DNA from: Cordylochernes scorpioides | Taxonomy: Eukaryota > Arthropoda > Arachnida > Pseudoscorpiones > Chernetidae | Assembly: GCA_030710605.1 (NCBI GenBank) | Contig: CP092879.1 | Location: forward strand, 21,181,706 to 21,245,705 | DNA length: 64,000 nucleotides | Direction of reading: 5' to 3' | Shown: positions 58,587 to 64,000 of the stretch, one piece after another | Layout: every line of letters starts with the position of its first letter | Numbering within the stretch: position 1 is the first letter of the stretch | Position numbers and translations under genes: made by a program | The notes under the pieces: model-generated | What the model saw: the letters and a program-made list of their open reading frames with translations, nothing else | What the model was told of the DNA's origin: nothing | The model's database searches: none

Positions 58587-59597
58587 CTCTGGTCCCAGTA
58601 ACTGTTAGTTTCTTATTTTGAGCTTCTTTATGTGAAAAAAAATGAATCTGACATCGAGATAGTTGGACCTTTCGGCGAATGCCTATCAGACAACGAGTAC
58701 ATGAATCAATATTTTCAAATTGATTAATGGGCACTACAGCTGTGATAAGTTTATATAGGTACGTCGCTCACTATATTTATGTGTCTACTAATTCTCTTTT
58801 CACGCCGAGATAAAATAAACAAAGCTATTCAGCGATGGCTATCGATATTTTTCATTGAATATGTTTATTGAGAGAGAAATTTAAATTACTTTAATACGTA
58901 AATACAAAATTGAATACCTATGAATAAATAAGACTGAATATTGATGTATATATGGATATAGAGAGAGATATGTGTGAATATAAATAGATAAATTTATAAA
59001 TATACATTTATATAAAAAATATCAATGTTTTCATTTGTGGCGCCCACCGCGGGAAAGACTCCGCCATTGACTGCAATAGTTCTTTCCCACAAATGGGCAG
59101 GTCGATGAAGTAGCTGGCGTTACCCACCTCAAGACCAAGATAGTACTTGTAGATGGTAGCCTTCACCAAACTTGTCAGTTTCTTTGCTTCGGGATGGAGG
59201 CCAACACCAAAGAGCCAGGTCTGCACATTCAGGAGAAAATATCAGGAGCAAATAACCGGAGCAGGGGTCGCACGGCATTGAGAGAGATAGTGTGTGTGTG
59301 TGAATTATCAGATATTCACTTTCGTCATTGTCGAAACACATGTGAAGCACACCAAAGTCTTCATAGTGTGAAGTTGAGAACTGCGTCTGTTAAGGCGGTG
59401 GACTAGATACATTGGAGCGGATACCATTTTTTTTTTTTAGGGATTCAAAATACCTCGAGGGATTGTTTTCTCTTTATTAATTTACTTCACAATTTTATTT
59501 GCTTGTTTTTCAAAAAATTGATAAAGTGGGAGCAATTCCTCGAAATATATTTAAGAAAATATGTTTTTTTTTTTCATTCACAGATCCAGGTACGCCC

Positions 59598-59784
59598 TTT
59601 TTTATATGAAATAAATTCAATGGATATCCTTTTGTGTCGATCAAAAATATTTTTAAAAATTAACAATAATTCTTTAGAGAGAAGGGAGAGGTATCATATC
59701 TATATAGATGGAGATTTTGAAAATGAATGTTATTTATCTATTGAAAGGAATATATGTCAACTCTCCAGCCAAACTAGACGCTAA
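59598..59784 (+). other. Weak exon-like segment
   Basis: A pyrimidine tract ending TTCATTCACAG at 59,582 precedes open sequence (VRPFLYEINSMDILLCRSKI). It runs into the end of a MITE at about 59,758, so the last residues belong to the transposon. There is no clear donor site and no copy in A. A chance ORF remains likely. Confidence 0.2.
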
Positions 59785-60013
59785 AATTAAGTGCCATCTT
59801 ACATATCTTTGTAAATTCTGAGTATATAGCGACTCCCGTGTGGATCATATGAAATCAATGTCCGCCCTAGACTGATGGGGCATAGTCTGGAACCATTGTC
59901 TCCAGGTCGACTTTCTAAATTCGCCTGAATTTACACCGACCTGATTACATTAGTTTGCTGAGACGGTCTATAGATGGAGCTTAGGTTTTATCGTCTATTT
60001 TGACGGGAGAGGT
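59758..60013. mobile_element. MITE of the GTCAAAAT-ended family
   Basis: It starts 'tcaactctccagccaaacta' and ends 'tattttgacgggagaggt'. The inside has 'gtgtggatcatatgaaatca' and 'tttgctgagacggtctatag'. Confidence 0.7.
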
Positions 60014-61794
60014 AAAACATTTCGTTATATATGAATAATAAATTTTTAAATAATATATGGTGGCTATTTTTTTTTTATTCAATAAAAATATAAATATAAG
60101 TCAAATTCTTCCACTATTTCGTTTCTTAAAGCATCTCTATCGGAAAAATATTTAACTTCAAGTATTTTAAAATTTCCCTAAAAAAATTCTTGTTGTCGGA
60201 AATTAAAAAATTAAATTCAAGTTGCTAATTTGAGAAAATATTTTTAAAATATCACTTAAAGCTTCCCTAAAATATATTCTCAAAATGAAATCTTTTAAAT
60301 AAATATAGATGCGCTGAAGATATTTTCTCGGTAATATTTTAAAAGGATTGAATAGCTCTATAAGAGACTAGAAAATTCTAATTATCAATTTGAGTATAGA
60401 TTCTCAGCGATGATTTCCACTTGAATAAATCATATTGGCGAAACCGCTGGGAGGGTTCACCACTTATGAGCCAGGCCCTACCATTAATTTTTCCATTACA
60501 GTAAGGGCAGTAGAAATTTATTTTTAAAAGAATCATACGCGTCTATAATATAGATGGAATTTTTGCCGGGAGGATAATGACGGGAGAGGCGACCTTTGTC
60601 TCTTTAAAGCGTCTATAATAGTTTCGAATTTTCATAACAAATGGCGTGCTAATGCAGCATAATAGAATTGTTCTAAACACAAATTGATGTTTGTGTAAGA
60701 ACGATTGCTCGAAGCGTATTATATATTTATAATTGTATGTAATTCTACTGTCCTCAAATCTTATGTTCATAGTTAATCTAAAATGCCCATTCTAAGAGTC
60801 TAGCATCAGTATCACTATAAAAGGAAGATCGAAAAATGCAATATAACAGTAGTATGGTAGATTAAACTGGCGAAACCGCAGGGATGGTTCACCACTGATG
60901 AGCCGGGTCCTTCCATTAATTTTTCCATTACAGTAAGGGCAGTATAAATTGTTTAATTTTCAAAAGAATCATACATGTCTATAATAGTTTCGAATTTTCA
61001 TTATCAGAATGGTAACTTCTATATGATCCATGAAAATATGTATTTGGATATAACATATAGATATAAGATATTAAATTCACTTTTTACAATCCTTTAATAT
61101 AGAATACTCTCTACTTCTCTCTAATTACATCAGCAAAACGAATTTACACTCAATGATCCATCCATATATCCACAACAAAAAGATATGGCACAGTATCGCC
61201 TTATAGTTAATATTGCCTAACTAGCCTTGACCTTATGGTTTGCAGAATAGCATAGCTCGATGCAAATATTTATATGTAATTATACTGTCTTAAACACTTA
61301 TGCTCATAGTATTCTTGTATACCGTTTCTGAGATTCCATCCTTCAACTTAGCATATATAAGTAGAATCGTCCAATACAGTATTATAGCTATAAGAAGCGG
61401 TCTGGTAGATTGATTTGTACGAAACCTCTGAAGCAGTTCACCACTGATGAGCCAAGGCCTCCCAATATATTTTTGGATCGCAGAAATGATAGTAGAAATT
61501 TATTTTATGTTTGAAAAAACATTCCTGCTTTTATTATTCCATTTCTTATGTAGAGATGTCACATTATCGACTTATAGTTATTCACAACAATAGAAATAAA
61601 AAATGTAATAGACAAACTCATATCATCTGGCTATCCAAAGCCCTTGATACTAAGACATTTCTATGGTCCAAACCTCACTAGCATTACTACCCCATATCGA
61701 CCTACCAGTTCCTTACCCTTTTCCCTTGAAGGTTTCTCCATAGCCCGAACATTTAAAATACCCCAATATAGACACTGTATTATGATGCATTAGC

Positions 61795-62485
61795 GCGCCA
61801 TCTGTTATTAAAATTCGAAACTATCATAGATGCATATGATTATTTTGAAAATTAAAAACATTTCTACTGCCCTTACTGCAATGGAAAAATAAATGGGAGG
61901 GCTTTGCTCATCAGTGATGAACCCCCCCAGGGGTTTCGCTAATTTAATCTACCCTACCGCTGTTATATTGCATTTTTCGATCTTCCTTTTATAGTGATAC
62001 TGATACTAGACTCTTGGAATGGCTATTTTAGATGAACTATAGACATAAGCTTTGAGGACAGTGAAATATTACATACAATTATAAATATATAATATGTTTC
62101 GAGAAATCGCTTTTCCGCAATCATCAAATTGGATCTTTTATTATAACAATTATATTATGATGCATGTTTACAGAAAAGCGATTGCTCGAAGTATATTATA
62201 TATTTATAATTGTATGTAATTCTACTGCGCTCAAATCTTATGTCCATAGTTCATCTAAAATACCTATTCCTAGAGTCTAGCATCAGTATCACTATAAAAG
62301 GAAGATCTAAAAATGCAAATTAACAGCGGTATGGTAAATAAAACCGACGAAACTGCTGAGAGGGTTCACCGCTGATGAGCCAGACCCTCCCATTAATTTT
62401 TCCATTGCAGTAAGGGCATTATAAATTGTTTAATTTTCAAAAGAATCATACGCGTCTATAATAGCTTCGAATTTTCATAGACACT
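61795..62485. repeat. Large imperfect palindrome, copy B
   Basis: Two repeat-family copies face each other, with about 340-bp arms and a centre near 62,130 ('aatcgcttttccgcaatc' / 'cagaaaagcgattgctcg'). It corresponds to 19,370-20,052. The cores are at about 61,895-61,945 (minus sense) and 62,340-62,390 (plus sense). Confidence 0.8.
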
Positions 62486-63450
62486 GTATAATTATTTATC
62501 TCAATAATACTCTTTACAGACACCATGCCAATGAAACACTATTTTATAAGCTAATTTCTTGAATTTCTTAATAGCTTATGTCTATTTCTTGACCGCATAC
62601 CTTCTATAAATATATAAAAACGTTATAATGAAATCGATTTTTCATTGAAAGCGAATTTCTGTAATTATACAGATCTACTAGCCATGTAAATAAATTCTTA
62701 ACAAGAAGAGAACCAATTGTAGATAAAATCAAAGTATCTATCTGTATTCTATTACTATTATTCCATTGAGAATACATGGGAATGGAAGGTATAATAACTG
62801 AGCAGTTTCAGGCCAATCCTCCCCCAGAGATTCCAATTGAATCAAACATCCGGCACTATACAAGAACAGACGCCATTAGCTTCTTAAACACGTTAGCCAT
62901 TAATTATTTGTGTTGACTCGGCGGTAATCAATTCATTGCAACATCAGCGGGTTTAGTTTTTCCTTTACACTCAGTGTAAATAATGAAATGCTATGTTTAC
63001 CTACGTGACTGCATCCTCAGAATGGCGAATATAAATTTTGAAAGAACTAAAAAAGACCTATTTCGATATTTAATAAAGATTTATCTCTTCTATAATTTTT
63101 ATCATTCCAAAATAAACATATTAGAGAGATAAAACCTTGAGTGTATTTTACGCTAAATATTTTAATTGACGTGTGTGATATATATACCCTTTATATTTTA
63201 TTCATTTTATTCTCAAACGCACCATTTTCAATATTTTTCTCCTCCTGCTAGAATATTATAGTTTACTCAAAGTTTATTTAAATAGATTCATTGAATTACT
63301 TAACAAGGAATTCCTTTCCTGTGCCGTCAATAAAAGATGAGTCCATATGATATCAAATGCATGTATGCCATATCAATAGTGGTTTGGTAAATCTATTTGG
63401 CGAAACCGCAGGAAGGATTCACCACAGATGAGTCAGGCCCTTCCAATATA

Positions 63451-63644
63451 CACTCATGGACTAAACGTAAAAAAGTGGAAGTCTCTAATGTCGAGTGTTT
63501 TTTTTTTAAAAGATAGTGGCAATTCTTTTTACACTTGGTTATCGTGTCTTCAATAAAGGTCACTGTAATATCTTTCAGAGTGATTGTCTGAATCCCGATA
63601 TACATGCTAAAAGGTACAACTTCCTTAAATTTTGTTCATGAGTG
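63451..63644. mobile_element. CACTCATG-type MITE, copy B
   Basis: CACTCATGGACTAAACG at the left and the inverse TTTGTTCATGAGTG at the right, with TA on both sides (63,449-63,450 and 63,645-63,646). It is the same insertion as 18,189-18,392. Confidence 0.85.
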
Positions 63645-63755
63645 TATTTTATAGTAGAAAAACATGTTTCATTTGTGAGAAAAAAATTAGCTAAAATGGT
63701 ATCATATATGTATATATTTTGAAATAATATATTTGAAGCGTTGCACATCACACTA

Positions 63756-64000
63756 TCTACTTATATATTTGCCTTATTCTGTCTGTTTGTCTGTTTGATG
63801 CTCACGGATGGGATTTTTCATAACCATCGGTGGTTCAGTGGTTGAATGCTCGCCTGCCACGCGGGCGGCCCGGGTTCGATTCCCGGCCGATGCAATTTTT
63901 TTTTTTTTTACAATTTTTAAAACTCATTTATCTACTTATATATTTGCCTTATTCTGTCTGTTTGTCTGAAGCTCACGGATGGGATTTTTCATAACCATCG
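63756..64000 (+). mobile_element. Tandem Helitron 5' ends with tRNA-Gly (runs off the window)
   Basis: A|TCTACTTATATATTTGCC starts at 63,756 and again at 63,931, giving a 175-bp unit. Each unit has 'ttattctgtctgtttgtctg', then 'ctcacggatgggatttttca', then the tRNA-Gly start. The second unit is cut by the window end just as the tRNA begins. The 3' Helitron end is not in the window. Confidence 0.85.
63824..63894 (+). tRNA. tRNA-Gly (GCC)
   Basis: The full cloverleaf is visible: the D arm GTTCAGTGGTTGAATGC, the anticodon stem CTCGC/GCGGG around CTGCCAC (anticodon GCC, 63,856-63,858), the T arm CCGGGTTCGATTCCCGG, and the acceptor 3' strand CCGATGC with discriminator A. The first base is C instead of G, giving a C-C mismatch at the end of the acceptor stem. 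The following tandem unit has the same C. A T-run terminator follows at about 63,898. Internal A and B boxes look normal. Confidence 0.88.

Larger units (their letters stand above)
58784..60883. other. Segment present only in copy B
   Basis: In copy A, 'atttatgtg' (inverse of about 21,785) joins directly to 'atggttcaccactg'. Here 2.1 kb lie between. The right junction falls inside a complete repeat-family copy, so copy A most likely lost the segment. Contents are an LTR-like AT-rich stretch (58,840-59,034), a GC-rich block related to 27,040-27,880 (59,035-59,290), an ORF-like segment (59,596-59,784), a MITE (59,758-60,013) and repeat-family copies near 60,430-60,560. Confidence 0.78.
45199..63755 (+). 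repeat. Segmental duplication, copy B (uninterrupted)
   Basis: 45,199-47,414 matches 1-2,210 in the same sense. 47,415-63,755 matches the reverse complement of 30,685-18,078. It is longer than copy A because of material at about 50,830-53,490 (LTR-like sequences, a Helitron 5' end, an exon-like segment) and at 58,784-60,883. The end is a Helitron inserted at 63,756, so the true end of the duplication may lie beyond the window. Confidence 0.92.

Noticed and set aside
59503..59784. 93-residue ORF as a gene
   Set aside because: The first part is poly-T derived, the last part is transposon sequence, and no donor site or relative is seen.

Overview
The window looks like transposon-dense DNA from an AT-rich metazoan genome, most likely an invertebrate. 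Supporting signs are a BEL/Pao LTR retrotransposon, an endonuclease-plus-RT LINE, Helitrons, many short inverted-repeat elements (MITEs), nuclear tRNA genes and spliceosomal-type splice signals. The species cannot be named from sequence alone. No complete host protein-coding gene was found. Only a few exon-like fragments and decayed gene pieces can be supported.

Layout. Positions 1-2,210 are part of a large duplicated block, followed by a 100-N gap. Positions 2,311-18,077 hold a degenerate tRNA-bearing Helitron end, a complete but defective BEL/Pao element (3,877-8,273, 5-bp target duplication), a 94-bp tandem repeat, a small GC-rich islet, a short Helitron carrying a tRNA-like gene, and several MITEs. 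Positions 18,078-30,685 are the rest of the duplicated block in inverted orientation, followed by the second 100-N gap. Positions 30,786-45,198 hold solo LTRs, a 180-bp tandem array split by a 4.6-kb LINE (33,640-38,279, 16-bp target duplication), a second truncated LINE, pogo-like MITEs, a foldback element and one well-bounded candidate exon (44,356-44,558). Positions 45,199-63,755 are the second, nearly complete copy of the duplicated block. The window ends in a tandem array of Helitron 5' ends, each carrying a tRNA-Gly gene.

Main structural result. The second copy (45,199-63,755) reads straight through the base pair where the first copy is cut by the two N gaps: base 2,210 matches 47,414 and the reverse complement of base 30,685 matches 47,415. 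Inverting the contig 2,311-30,685 would rebuild an uninterrupted, directly oriented first copy. The contig is therefore probably misoriented in the scaffold, and the duplication is probably direct rather than inverted.

Other notable observations: a family of short Helitrons carrying different tRNA genes; a Helitron with its exact empty site visible in the other duplicate; a dispersed repeat with hammerhead-like boxes and partly covarying stems; a 2A-like NPGP motif near the start of LINE ORF1; and a membrane-protein-like gene fragment conserved, but broken differently, in both duplicates. All homology statements come from reading and aligning by eye; no database search was run.
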